Shown one piece after another: positions 7,932 through 18,000 of a DNA stretch of 47,447 nt (position 1 is its first letter; each line of letters begins with the position of its first letter). The stretch is taken from contig JAIRNK010000040.1 of the NCBI GenBank assembly GCA_031258095.1, positions 1 to 47,447 of the forward strand, in the 5' to 3' direction. A program made the translations under genes and the position numbers. The notes beneath the pieces were generated by a model. The model was not told the DNA's origin and made no database searches. It saw nothing but the letters and a program-made list of their open reading frames with translations. The DNA comes from Holosporales bacterium. GTDB taxonomy: Bacteria > Pseudomonadota > Alphaproteobacteria > BNTO01.

Positions 7932-8618
7932 CTAACTTAAAGCGACTTTATTCATTTTCAACTGGCGGTCTAGGACAAAAAAGTCGCGCTTATCGTCTTG
8001 AGACAAAGAAATTGTGTGCTTGTGCTCAAGTTTCAAAGCCCTGTGAGCGGCCCTCTGAGAACCTAATTTTCCTGCCTTTATGAGCAATGCGGTTGCGCGC
8101 TTTTCATCTTTCGGACCACCGCGTCCTTGGAAAACAAACTCTGATAAGTAGTACGTAGACTCAGAGTCACCCAGTTCGTCCCCCCTCTCAAACCACTTAC
8201 GCGCCTTTGCATCATCACGCGGCGTCGGGTCTTCGAACGCAAAGTCGCTGTACTCCATTCCCATACGCCGGCACGCATATCCACTGCCGAGTTCCGCCGC
8301 TTTTAGGAAATATTGTATGCTCTTCGCAATGTTGCGCGGAACGCCATCGCCATTGTAGTAGGCTTCAGCGAACCCAATTAGAGCTTCCGGATCGTTGCTC
8401 TGAGCCTCGAGCGCCTCCTTCAAAACCTTTTGTGGGGATTCTCCCGTTTTGTCTGACCTTGCTTTGCTAGACGAGGCCGTTTTTTGTGATGGAACAACAC
8501 TAATCTCCTGCTTCCCCCCTACTGGCTTACTTGGTACAGGGTCTTTATTCGCATCCTGAACGCACCCAGTTACTACTGCTGCAACAATTGCGTAACGCAA
8601 CTTTGAGACTACTCGCAT
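7932..8618 (-). CDS. Sel1-repeat lipoprotein
   Basis: 228 residues. The N-terminus has a signal sequence ending in a lipobox (VVTGC, Cys19), so the protein is probably lipid-anchored in the envelope. A Ser/Lys-rich linker follows. From about residue 75 there are Sel1-type TPR-like repeats with the typical pattern YYNGDGVPRNIAKSIQYFLK then AAELG, and similar units up to about residue 195. Such repeats mediate protein contacts. In host-associated bacteria they are often found in factors acting at the host interface, but nothing here shows a specific partner. It is a single gene on the minus strand, flanked by repeats on both sides. Confidence 0.85.
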   Translation of the reverse strand: MRVVSKLRYAIVAAVVTGCVQDANKDPVPSKPVGGKQEISVVPSQKTASSSKARSDKTGESPQKVLKEALEAQSNDPEALIGFAEAYYNGDGVPRNIAKSIQYFLKAAELGSGYACRRMGMEYSDFAFEDPTPRDDAKARKWFERGDELGDSESTYYLSEFVFQGRGGPKDEKRATALLIKAGKLGSQRAAHRALKLEHKHTISLSQDDKRDFFVLDRQLKMNKVALS

Positions 8619-8737
8619 GTACGACTCTTACAAACGCCTTTTTATGAATAAATCGTATTCCGATTGCAATTAAAAATAAAGTGACCGAACTTGGCAGCCA
8701 AAAGCCACTTCGTAGCGAGAAGTTGGCTTGCAAGTAG

Positions 8738-8833
8738 ATAGGGCTCCCATGTGAAATGTTTGGATTCGGCACTCGTTCGTCCTTACTGGCGCTGGGGTTT
8801 TGTTCCCTGCATTTCAGCTGGGATGAGTCTATA
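8738..8833. repeat. Type B palindromic repeat (copy B2)
   Basis: The ends are ATAGGGCTCCCATGTGAAAT and ATTTCAGCTGGGATGAG. This is an uninterrupted type B copy and the first of a B-A-C block. Confidence 0.85.
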
Positions 8834-8924
8834 CATACCCCACCTGACTCTTCGGATTTTATTGAAGCTCAAAGCATTGTAAAGCTACAAAATCTACCCG
8901 GCGAGTCAGTCGGGAGGGCTATAG
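8830..8924. repeat. Type A palindromic repeat (copy A6)
   Basis: The left arm is CATACCCCACCTGACTCTTC and the right arm CGGCGAGTCAGTCGGGAG. The left TCCC has become CCCC. It is the middle of the B-A-C block. Confidence 0.85.
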
Positions 8925-9017
8925 ATTCATCCCAGCTGAAACTCAGTCCGGAAAATCCAGAACCCAGCAAGGATGAACGACTGTCAAATCCCAACGTTTC
9001 AGCTGGGACCCGTATAT
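8920..9017. repeat. Type C palindromic repeat (copy C2)
   Basis: CATCCCAGCTGAAACT and CGTTTCAGCTGGGACC form the ends. It differs from copy C1 by only a few bases. Confidence 0.85.
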
Positions 9018-9021
9018 AGGG

Positions 9022-9320
9022 GATATACTGCTTTTTGTCGAAATCCGCCTAAAAAGCGGGCGTTAACGAATTTTTAACCTTTTCTCTGGGGCGGCCATCC
9101 ACAAACCCCCACCCACCCTCATTCTGGGGCTGAGGTCAGCGCGCAAGCGGTTTTGGCCACCGCACACCTCAATATTAAAAATATCTGGGAAATACTTAAC
9201 AAGTCAACCCATGAACACTTAAGAAATCCTTAAAAATAAAAATATTTTTCCGATCACCACTCATAGCGTCACCTCCTTTGCCACAAAAGCAAGCGTTCGT
9301 CGTGCCTTTGGCGTATTTAT
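9022..9320. repeat. Type D dispersed repeat (copy D2)
   Basis: It is collinear with copy D1 over its whole length with scattered substitutions. It starts at GATATACTGC and ends at TATTTATA, where a B3-A7 pair occurs in place of the A2 element next to D1. Confidence 0.85.
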
Positions 9321-9412
9321 ACAGGGATCCCATGTGAAATGTTGGGATTCGGCAGTCGTTCGTCCTTACTGGCGCTTGGGTTTGTTCCCTGCATTTCAAA
9401 TGGGATGAGTAT
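9319..9412. repeat. Type B palindromic repeat (copy B3)
   Basis: The ends are CAGGGATCCCATGTGAAATG and CATTTCAAATGGGATGAG. It directly precedes copy A7. Confidence 0.8.
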
Positions 9413-9506
9413 ACATATCCCATCTGACTCTTCGGGTTTTATTGAAGTTCAACACATTGTAAAACTATAAAAATCCACCCGGAGAGTCAGTCGGGAGCCC
9501 TATATG
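9410..9506. repeat. Type A palindromic repeat overlapping the cca 3' end (copy A7)
   Basis: TATACATATCCCATCTGACT and GAGTCAGTCGGGAGCCCTAT are its ends. On the minus strand its first 40 bases encode the last residues of the cca product (IGLPTDSPGGFL) and the TAG stop. Confidence 0.85.
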
Positions 9507-10715
9507 CCGGTGCGTCGTGCACCATTCCAAGCAATCTTCGCGCGTTGGGCTCCCGTCGGATTCACACCACCAATCTTCGCATGCTTGTAGCAACTTCTTA
9601 ATGTTCGGTCCTGGGGACTCAAGCCCTGCGCTAATTAGGTCACGCCCTAACAACGGAAATTGTGGGGCCGCTGAGTCGAAAGCATTGAGCGGAAGTGCGT
9701 CCCCAATGGCTGTCCTAACATCTGCCCATCCTCGAGCAATGTCGTCGCCATGTTTGATTCGAATCGCCAGCAAATTAGCCGGCGAGTAGGCAACGTCTTG
9801 AATCTGATGCAATGCGCTGATGAAACCACATTGTTCACGAGATAGCTTTAAGTTGTGTTTAATTACGCCCACGTTTCGCGGGTATATGGCGAAGAGGTTT
9901 CGCAACGAAGCACACTGAGATCTCCTGGTCGCCAAAGAGTCTGGCCGCGACAAAATGTTTCCGAGAAGCTCAAAATCTGGCGCAACTTTAAACAGGATGT
10001 AAAAAACATCCGGCATAAAACGCAAAATTTTAAGAGGATATGGATCTTCTAAAATTTTCAAAAGTTCAGATTGCACTCGTTCTTTCGATAAGCTATCGAG
10101 CAAAGCGACACGCTCGTTTACCGCCTGCAAAGACGGAGCGTCGAGTTCTAAAGAACCGTTTTCGTTCGTTCGAGAAAAGCGCAAAGCGAACCGGAAATAT
10201 CTCAAAATGCGCAGGTGATCTTCACGAATGCGGGTGTGCGGGTCTCCAATAAAGCGCACAATCCCCTGCACGAGGTCGGACTGGCCGCCGAAGTAGTCGT
10301 AGATGTACCCGCGGTCGTCGGCGTATAGCGCGTTTATTGTGAAGTCGCGCCGGGCGGCATCGGCCTTCCAGTCTTTTGTGAAACTCACTACTGCATGACG
10401 CCCATCAGTGGCGACATCTTGGCGTAGCGACGTAATTTCAAATGGTGTGCCACCTTGTACGACTGTAACTGTCCCGTGTTTTAAGCCGGTTGGAACGACC
10501 TTAATTCCAGCGGAGTTGAATATGTCGATCGTTTCTTCTGGCACCGCATCTATCGCGATATCAATGTCGGCTATTTTGTGCCCAAGCAACGCATCACGGA
10601 CACAGCCACCAACAAGACGCCCTTCTTGCCCTGCGGCCTTTATGACGCGCAAAACCGGCCCAGCTATTTCTAGTGTAGACGCGAGAGTAGCTGTGTGAAC
10701 GTCGAATCTTTGCAA
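9465..10715 (-). CDS. cca: CCA tRNA nucleotidyltransferase / poly(A) polymerase family
   Basis: A class II nucleotidyltransferase of 416 residues that should add or repair the 3' CCA of tRNAs. The catalytic head is clear: RLVGGCVRDALLG, then the Asp pair in ADIDIAID, the KHGTVTV strand, the RRDFTINAL motif, and RIREDHLRILRYFRFALRF for nucleotide recognition. The C-terminal body is helical. The start is uncertain. A TTG at 10715 has an AAGGA site about nine bases upstream and falls just after the nhaD stop; an earlier TTG (10772) would overlap nhaD. The last 12 residues and the stop codon lie inside a type A repeat, so the natural C-terminus was probably altered by insertion. It is probably cotranscribed with nhaD. 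Confidence 0.9.
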   Translation of the reverse strand: MQRFDVHTATLASTLEIAGPVLRVIKAAGQEGRLVGGCVRDALLGHKIADIDIAIDAVPEETIDIFNSAGIKVVPTGLKHGTVTVVQGGTPFEITSLRQDVATDGRHAVVSFTKDWKADAARRDFTINALYADDRGYIYDYFGGQSDLVQGIVRFIGDPHTRIREDHLRILRYFRFALRFSRTNENGSLELDAPSLQAVNERVALLDSLSKERVQSELLKILEDPYPLKILRFMPDVFYILFKVAPDFELLGNILSRPDSLATRRSQCASLRNLFAIYPRNVGVIKHNLKLSREQCGFISALHQIQDVAYSPANLLAIRIKHGDDIARGWADVRTAIGDALPLNAFDSAAPQFPLLGRDLISAGLESPGPNIKKLLQACEDWWCESDGSPTREDCLEWCTTHRHIGLPTDSPGGFL

Positions 10716-10737
10716 GTTGAACGATCCTTGCCTTCCC

Positions 10738-12261
10738 CTAGTACAAAAACAGATACGACGCGAGCAATACAACGGGAAGCAATATTGCCGCAGACCATCC
10801 CATGTAACCTAAGAACGAAGGCATATGCACGCCGTGTTCCTTTGCAATGGACTTTACCATAAAATTTGGAGCGTTCCCGATGTATGTCATTGCTCCCATA
10901 AACACGGAGCCGGCAGAGATTGCTGTTAATATGCGCGCATGTTCCACCATCAAAGATAAGGCGTCACCCCCAGCCATTTTAAAAAACACTAAGTACGTAG
11001 GCGCATTATCCAAAAATGCGGAAAAAGGGCTGACGAACCAGAAATACCAAAATGGAGCATGCGCTGTGCTTCTCAATATGTTGCAAATTGGTGCGAAAAG
11101 CTCGTGCCCTTCTTTTAACATGGCTGCAACTGGAGCCATCGTAATAAATATTGCAGCAAAATATCTTGCGACTTCGGTAATTGGCGCCCAGGACACGTCG
11201 TGCGAATGACCTTTTTTTCGACTAAAAGTTCGTTTGTTGTAACAAATTGAAGCCGCGGATATTAGGCCCAGTCCAATATCACGAAATAGCCCTTTATAGT
11301 GAACAGATGCGCCAAACACAGAAAACGCCGGATTTTTCGGCAACATCCCAGCTCCAGCAACAAGAACGGCCGCAAGTACCATCAAAGCAATGTTGAAATA
11401 TCCAGTAATTTGTACTGGTGCGGAACACGCTGTGTTACAAGGCTTGAACATGCTGTTTGCTGCTGACAGAACAGGCGAGGAGGGGGCTCCCGCTGTATTT
11501 TCGCGCCGGCGTAAGAATATGTCGATTACAACGTATATGAGGATTAAAATCGCGGACATCACGATAAACAATGGAAACATGTGTTTTGCTGTCCAAAAAA
11601 AGCTCACGCCTTTCAAGTATCCAAGAAAAAGCGGCGGGTCCCCAAATGGGAGCAAGCACCCTCCGACATTTGATACCAAGAAAATGAAAAAGATCAGCGT
11701 GTGAATCTTATACTTTCTTGACTTGTTAATGTCCAGCAATGGACGCAACAGCAACATCGACGTTCCTGTCGTCCCGATAAAATTAGAAAGAAGCTCTCCC
11801 GTTGCAAAAATTGCAACGTTGACGCCAGTTGTTCCAGGCCTATTTACGCGAATTCCGATTCCACTGCTTATGATGTACAGGGTCCCGATCAACACAATCA
11901 GCGGGATGTATTCCTTCAGCAAAATACCAGCGATTAAGTGCCCCGTAGGGTCTTTTCCCATGACATGGAAGCACAAAAAACTTGAGAGCACTGTCCATGC
12001 GGCGAGAATTGCGTTGTCGTATTTATGCCAAATTGCGGGAAACAATAGTGGACCGACTGCAATCGAAATTAACACGCCACCAAACGGAAATATCGCACTT
12101 GCAGGAGGCATCGCTCCGCTAGCATGCGCACCTTGAGCGCCCAAAAGCATACAAAACGGCAATAAACTCAGCAACGCACGAAAGAACGCAGCACCGCCAC
12201 CTGGAGCCGTTTTCTGATCAGATTGCGAGGGAGGTTTTCTGCCCTCCTTAATGTTGCCCAT
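10738..12261 (-). CDS. nhaD: NhaD-type Na+/H+ antiporter
   Basis: 507 residues with about 12-13 hydrophobic segments, of the ion transporter superfamily. NhaD proteins exchange Na+ or Li+ for H+ across the inner membrane. Family traits seen are an N-terminal signal-like segment ending AHASG, the early FPFGGVLISIAVGPLLFP stretch, the NFIGTTGTSMLLLRPLL motif, and SNVGGCLLPFGDPPLFLGYL, which is highly characteristic. A later matching half has PFSAFLDNAPTYLVFF and GSVFMGAMTYIGNAPNFMVK. The ATG at 12261 with a GAGG site is preferred over an upstream TTG at 12309. It is followed on the same strand by cca. Confidence 0.9.
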   Translation of the reverse strand: MGNIKEGRKPPSQSDQKTAPGGGAAFFRALLSLLPFCMLLGAQGAHASGAMPPASAIFPFGGVLISIAVGPLLFPAIWHKYDNAILAAWTVLSSFLCFHVMGKDPTGHLIAGILLKEYIPLIVLIGTLYIISSGIGIRVNRPGTTGVNVAIFATGELLSNFIGTTGTSMLLLRPLLDINKSRKYKIHTLIFFIFLVSNVGGCLLPFGDPPLFLGYLKGVSFFWTAKHMFPLFIVMSAILILIYVVIDIFLRRRENTAGAPSSPVLSAANSMFKPCNTACSAPVQITGYFNIALMVLAAVLVAGAGMLPKNPAFSVFGASVHYKGLFRDIGLGLISAASICYNKRTFSRKKGHSHDVSWAPITEVARYFAAIFITMAPVAAMLKEGHELFAPICNILRSTAHAPFWYFWFVSPFSAFLDNAPTYLVFFKMAGGDALSLMVEHARILTAISAGSVFMGAMTYIGNAPNFMVKSIAKEHGVHMPSFLGYMGWSAAILLPVVLLASYLFLY

Positions 12262-12683
12262 ATTGCCTCTATCATGGCTTGCTATGACCCATTGCGCTCC
12301 CGTTGCCAACCACTCCTAGCCCGTCAACTAATCGCCGTTACAACTTGTCAGGAGGTTCCCATTGACTTATTGTTTTCTCTTTTCGTATGTATTGTACCAC
12401 GCCAAGACATCCACGTCTAAATAAAGCTCCCGTTATTATTCACCCGCGCGCCTGTGCAAGGATAACCAGAACACAACGCCTCATCACCGAACAACGCCAT
12501 ATGCGCCATTGTATCAATAATTAATTACTAATTGGGAAAGAAAAGATCCTTTAACAGCTAGACAAAACCTTGATATACGAGCGTTTGGGAAGATCATCAC
12601 GTCACACGGGGGTAACGGCGCGTTCACGCAAATTTAACTGCTTTTAACCTACTATTTAGAAAACATCAGAGCACAATAATGGC
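12262..12683. other. Divergent intergenic region
   Basis: 422 bp between the minus-strand nhaD and the plus-strand gene at 12684. No gene or repeat is recognised. A TTGACT at 12362-12367 with a poor -10 (TATGTA, 18 bp on) is the only promoter-like pair I noticed on the plus strand. The stretch 12510-12580 is AT-rich. Confidence 0.4.
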
Positions 12684-14285
12684 ATGCCGTTACGCACACA
12701 AAAATTTCAGATTCTTGGCATTATGCTCTTGCTAGGGCTAGCAAAATTCTGCTACGCAGCAGATTTCGGAAGGCGTCCAGAAGAGCTCAAAAAAACAACC
12801 CATTCCGTACTATCAATGCTTGACGAGCTCAAAGAAAAGTCACGCAAATTTACTGATGATTTTGAGGCTAATAGAAAAAGGCTTATTGACGCTAGTAAAG
12901 AGCTTACTGATGTGCCACCAACCGCCACTCGTGCTGACATCGCCACACCAGAAGATCATTCACATCTTGCGCTGTCCGGGGACCTAACAAAAAAATTTTC
13001 CGAATCCGCGTCAGCCCTGACGCTGGAAGAATCGCCTTCTCTGGTTGACGCTATTGCCGCAAAACAGAAAGAAGAACGATTAGAACGTTTGCGTGATTCC
13101 GTGGGCAAACTGACAATAGAACGCATGAACGAGCTTGCGGCCGAAATCAACCGCGATTTGAGTGGCGAAAAAAATCCATCTGACGAAGTGATAATCGAGC
13201 GCCTCTTGAACAAGTTTATTACAGAGTTTGGAGACCTTCGCACAGTTTTATCTGATGTGCAGTTGACCGAAAAAGTTGATGAAATGTTTCAGCATTTGTT
13301 AGCGCAGGTCAAAGTGCTTCTTCCCACGCTGTCTGTGGAAAGCGTTCCATTTCATGAGTTTGCATCTACATGGAGAAGTCTTTTGAAAAAAAGGCGTACA
13401 TTTTTAAGTAGTGACATTGTACTTCCCGCGAGCCTGATTGGAACAAATAGCCCCATTACAACGATAAAAAGTGTTCCTATTCTTTCTACGGCGAGCTCCA
13501 TTTCCGCTTCCTCTGAAAGTTTATGGGGTGTTTCGCTATCCGCAGGTGGTGTGCCGTCTATCTATTCTCTGCAAAAGCCAACCCCCCAAGAAGGAGTTAC
13601 GTTTAAACCTGGAACGCGCCTTTTCAGAGTGCCAGACTACGTTAGTCCAAGAACTCCTAGACAAGGGAAGCAAGGCGTTGAAGGATTGACACCAATTACT
13701 CCGAATGAATCAAGCCAGGGAAGGTCAGGAAGCACAGCAGCGAGCACAACAAACCCAGCTGGAACACAATTGCCGCAGGATAGCGGCGCACAAAATGGCG
13801 GTGCGTCTTCAGTGGGAAGATTTGGTATAGCTAGAGGGGCTGGCCAAACAACGAACACAGCAAGCCCAAATACAAACCGAGGACCAGCATCGCCACAAGC
13901 CAATAGAGAATTTGCATCACGAAGGTTGTTGGTCCCATCAAGCGTTGGAGAGAGTGTCCCCAGAATAGATCTTGAAAAAGAGGTCGAAGCGCATTTATTA
14001 GGAACTGAGCCTCCTGAGGTAGCTCCTTCTAGCGAACTGGAGACCACTGAAACTGAGCGTCCCCCCATATTTCCTTCTAATGAGGTAGTAACTTCTGAGG
14101 CTGAGCGTCATGAAATAGCGCCTTCTAACGAAGTGGTGACCTCTGAAGATGAATTTGAAACGGTTCGAAAAAGACGCAGAGAACCAGAAATTGCAGGAGA
14201 AGAAATTCAGGTTGAAGGAGTGAGTGTATCGTATCAAGCTCCATTGCCGTCAGGGACTGCAAACGTCAGGGTTATGTTTAGCTAG
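12684..14285 (+). CDS. Exported protein with coiled-coil N-half and disordered repeat tail
   Basis: 533 residues. The N-terminus is a good signal peptide (ILGIMLLLGLAKFCYA, cleavage about after residue 25). Residues 30-230 are charged and helical with coiled-coil character. Residues about 300-440 are rich in Pro, Ser, Thr, Gly and Asn and look disordered. Near residues 445-491 there are three 16-residue units spaced 48 bp apart, with variants of APSNEVVTSEAE. A basic run RKRRR follows at 495-499. No family is recognised. The architecture would suit a secreted effector or surface protein, and the basic cluster resembles a eukaryotic nuclear localisation signal, but neither is shown. The gene stands alone, with repeats downstream. 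Confidence 0.7.
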   Translation: MPLRTQKFQILGIMLLLGLAKFCYAADFGRRPEELKKTTHSVLSMLDELKEKSRKFTDDFEANRKRLIDASKELTDVPPTATRADIATPEDHSHLALSGDLTKKFSESASALTLEESPSLVDAIAAKQKEERLERLRDSVGKLTIERMNELAAEINRDLSGEKNPSDEVIIERLLNKFITEFGDLRTVLSDVQLTEKVDEMFQHLLAQVKVLLPTLSVESVPFHEFASTWRSLLKKRRTFLSSDIVLPASLIGTNSPITTIKSVPILSTASSISASSESLWGVSLSAGGVPSIYSLQKPTPQEGVTFKPGTRLFRVPDYVSPRTPRQGKQGVEGLTPITPNESSQGRSGSTAASTTNPAGTQLPQDSGAQNGGASSVGRFGIARGAGQTTNTASPNTNRGPASPQANREFASRRLLVPSSVGESVPRIDLEKEVEAHLLGTEPPEVAPSSELETTETERPPIFPSNEVVTSEAERHEIAPSNEVVTSEDEFETVRKRRREPEIAGEEIQVEGVSVSYQAPLPSGTANVRVMFS

Positions 14286-14418
14286 GTGACAAGACCCCAT
14301 TGCTGCAACTCCATGATTGCCTAGCGTTAAACCGCGCGTATTTTTGAAAGCAGGATCGTGCACTGAAAAACCGTTTATTTTTGTGTGGATCGATCGTTCG
14401 AGCTGTTTTTGTTCTTTT

Positions 14419-14515
14419 ATATGCATATTCCATCTGACTCTTCGGGTTTTATTGAACTTCAAAGCATTGTAAAACTACAAAAATCCACACGGCGAGTCAG
14501 TCAAAAGCCCTATAT
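14419..14515. repeat. Type A palindromic repeat (copy A8)
   Basis: The left arm is CATATTCCATCTGACTCTTC and the right arm CGGCGAGTCAGTCAAAAGCC. The right TCCC motif is degraded. TATA is present at both ends. Confidence 0.8.
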
Positions 14516-14523
14516 GGAAGCAG

Positions 14524-14706
14524 GCGACCTCATGAAAAAAATGCAGCAAAATCTCGGGTTTTGAGCGCTGGGTAAGCTTGTGTTTTTTGCCTCGTAGTTG
14601 AAACTGAGCTGAAAATGCTGGCATAAAATTGGAAAAATGTCTCGAGTGTAAACCCAACCTTTCCAGGAACCCAGGTTTTACTACATTTTTTTCATGAGGT
14701 CACCCC
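14524..14706. repeat. Type E repeat with long terminal inverted repeats (copy E1)
   Basis: About 180 bp bounded by GACCTCATGAAAAAAATG and its inverse CATTTTTTTCATGAGGTC. The inverted ends extend about 36 bp with a few mismatches. A second copy in the opposite orientation runs off the right edge of the window (47309-47447). The 17-bp sequence CCCTATATGGAAGCAGG occurs on both sides (14508-14524 and 14704-14720). No transposase is encoded, so it looks like a non-autonomous element. Confidence 0.8.
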
Positions 14707-14710
14707 TATA

Positions 14711-14960
14711 TGGAAGCAGGGCGACTTTGATTTTCGGTGAAATCGCCTAAAAAGCGAGCATTAACGAATTGTTAACCCTTTCTCGAGGGGACGCCGTCCC
14801 TATCCCCCACCCACCCTCATTCTGGGGCTGAGGTCAGCGCGCGAACGATTTTGTCCATCGCACACTTCAATATCAAAGATACTTGGTAAATAGTTAACGA
14901 GTCAACCCATGAATAGTTAATTTTATATTGAAAACAAAAATATTTTTCACAGTGCTATCC
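14711..14960. repeat. Type D dispersed repeat, diverged (copy D3)
   Basis: Collinear with D1 and D2 but diverged. The first hairpin is TCGC/GCGA instead of CCGC/GCGG and the second is CGAT/ATCG. The CCCACCCACCCTCATTC block and AAAAATATTTTT are kept. From 14961 to the next gene at 15083 is the AT-rich leader of the giant gene, in which I see no clear promoter. Confidence 0.8.
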
Positions 14961-15082
14961 ATGTAATCACAAAATTCCCTTTTTTTGCAAAGCTATTGCA
15001 ACGGGGAGACGGCCGAACTTTTACTTTATATTAAGACTAAACGTTTATCATATTAATACAAGAAGTAATCAGCAGGGTTCGC

Positions 15083-18000
15083 GTGACTATTCGTTACTTA
15101 TTCAAACGAAAGGTCTTAAGCGCGGTCAACGGCATGCTTCTTGGCCTGTTAGTCACGATTTTACTCGGTTTGCGAACGTTTGGTGCAGAAAAACAATATT
15201 TATTAAATATCGAACAATTCCACCTGACAACATCAACGCTCCGCCGTGTTGTTGATGACTTCAAAAAAGCAAAAGATTACTTTAGCAATGAGCATGTTTC
15301 AGAAGTTAATTCCCTACTCGACTCCCTTTTTAACACACACTTAGCAAACCTAAGCGTGATCTGCACGAGTTTGCAAGCGCTGGCAGCGAGCGAAGGCAGC
15401 ATTAGCATAACGGAAGAATTTAATGACAAGTCTGCACCGTTGCTCCAATGTCTCAAGAATCTCACGAACTTTTTACATAAAGATTACCAGCTTCTTATCG
15501 CGAAGAAGACCGAATCACAAGTTGCGCTGTTCGATTGGCTCGTAGTCGACGAGGCGAAAATAGACGATGTCCCTCGGCTATTGAACGAAATTGCACAAGA
15601 TATATCTGCCATTCCTGCTAGCCTTTGCTCGATTTTGGACGACGTCGTTAATCTTAATAACTATGAATTGAATGACATGTTGTGCAATTGCGACATTTCT
15701 CCTCTGCAATCAACACTTGCGATTTTGAGCACGTCCATTTGTAACTTCCCAACGACAGAAATAAACAATGCGACAAAGCGCGTGTTAGACACTGCAGCAT
15801 CCGCCTTCGCAGGATTCAGCTTCGAGCATAAAGTTTGCGCCGCAGAATATGCCGATTCACTTGCGCGGCTGGAAAACATTACGAGTGCGATAAATGCGCA
15901 GGTACGGAAAATTGATTGCAAAGATTTTTCGCTAACGAAAGCATACGCCGAAGAGCATTACGATGAAGTCCTGGCGCCAATCAATGGCATAACAAGCGCA
16001 ATTAATGCCATATCGCAAGCCGTCGGAAACATCGCCGCTCTCCCGCACAATTGCATCATGAACAGGCAACTTATCGCAGAAACGCGCGGCATACAGACTC
16101 AACTCAAGCAATGCTTTGATTACATAGAAAACTTGTACAACACATTTTGGGGCGGCCCATCGGGTACAGAAATTCTTGCCAGCAGTGTTCATTACACCTT
16201 TGCGGATATTCCGGACGTTTTGGCAAGAATCGAGGACAACATTGGCGGGACGATAGAAGGCATCACGCAAATCTTTGCGGCGTTTAGCAAACACGCGTAC
16301 GAGCAACACATCGGAACCGCGCTAACGGTGCTTGAATCGAGCATATTGGCCTTGGGAGAAGCGTGCTCTGGTTCAAGCGAAACATCATTGCGAAACGTCA
16401 TTGCTCAACACGGAAACACAGTTTGCTCTCATGAACTGATAAATTTGGGCACATTTTTTCAGAAGATTGGCACAATCCTTTGCTCTTTCCCAACAATTAA
16501 CACTCAATTATGCTGCTCTAAAATATTTTCGGAAATGCAGGGAATACACAACAGCGGCTTTAAAACACTGCGCTTACTAAAAACGCTTGTTGACGCCGAC
16601 GAAATGTATCAGCCCAACAAACACACCACATGGATACAAGTTTTCTCGGGACTAAACCAATTTATTACGTCGCTGTTCGTCGAAGGAAACATTGATTCAA
16701 CTAAGCCGGACCAGTTCTGCCATAACGCGCGCTTGATCAGCTATTTATCTCAAACAGACACCAATTTCAAAAGCATGGCAGATTCGCTCGAATTGCTTGT
16801 GCAGTCGTTGAACCTGCCGAATTTCGCGCCGGATTTCAGCGTGACGTACACAAACAGGGGTTGTGAGGCCATCGCGTTTTTCATGAATGGGATTGCTCAG
16901 GTTGTCACAGGCATCAATGCGTTGTTCCCAACCCTCCATCGAAAATTTAACGACTCAAGTTACGCAGTGGACGAAGTACTACTAAACGCCATTACGTCGT
17001 TTACTCCTGAGTTGAAGACGTTTATAGGCCAATTCGGCTCAAAAATTCCGCTATTATCAACGCTTTGCGCCACCTGTGATCACGCCACGGCCTGGTCGAC
17101 CATTCATGATGGCGTTCTTGCTTTGGCTAATTCCCTCGACAACTTTGCGGCTCAGCAACTTGCAACACCGCGTTGCTGCAGAGATCCGGCATCTGTCTTT
17201 TTGAAGATAGGAGAAAATACACAAAGGCTCTCCCAAGTGATACAAAGGCTCCCAATATCTACATCCAGCGTTTCACCTGACACTGGAAATAGTCTGGTGG
17301 CGGACTTTAACAGAGGAACGGAGCTCTTGTCGTGCATATTGGCGCAAGTTAAGGAAATGAAGCGCCCGCGAACAGAAGACGATTCGACATGCTTGATGCA
17401 GCGTCTTCTTCCGAAATTGAATAGCATCGACCCGCTGCTTCAAAACTTGCTGAGCGTATCCTTAGACGTGTACGGCAAACTTGGAGGGAGCGCGTTTGAG
17501 TTTGAAATCGCAGCGCCAGAGTCGAGTGATGATTTTTGTGGGCAATTAAATGAAGTTTTGGAGTTGATGAAGACGTCATTAGCTCAATTAGCGGGAAATA
17601 TTGATGAAGCGAGTCTCCGCTATAGTGGTCGGAGACGAGCATTTTATAGCGATGAATATTTTGATTCATTTCAGTCCTTTTTAGGTGCGTTTAAAAGTAT
17701 CGTGCAAGAGGTTGCTCTTTTGTCTCAAGTTGGAGTTGACTGCCATGTTGCCCACGCGCCATTTTTCGTGGAAGAGCTTCAGGCAATTGAGACTGCACTG
17801 GGGTATGTAAGCGCAGCAATTAAATCGTTCTGCTGTTCAAATGCGTCTGAATCCTTCTACTTGATACGCATATATCTTAAACAGCTAAAAATCTTGACCG
17901 ATGCCACGTCTCAATATTACGCAATAGACCTTCCCCCTCCTAATTTGGATAAACTTCGTTTGCTTTTGCAAAATTGCGACCAAGTGAATCGCGTCCTCAG

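Noticed and set aside
8738-9506. CRISPR-like array of repeats
   Set aside because: The units are different palindromic elements of about 95 bp that abut each other. There are no regular spacers and no cas gene.
14475-14657. Minus-strand open frame of 60 codons in the type E repeat
   Set aside because: It consists of repeat sequence only, and its end is the common type A arm.
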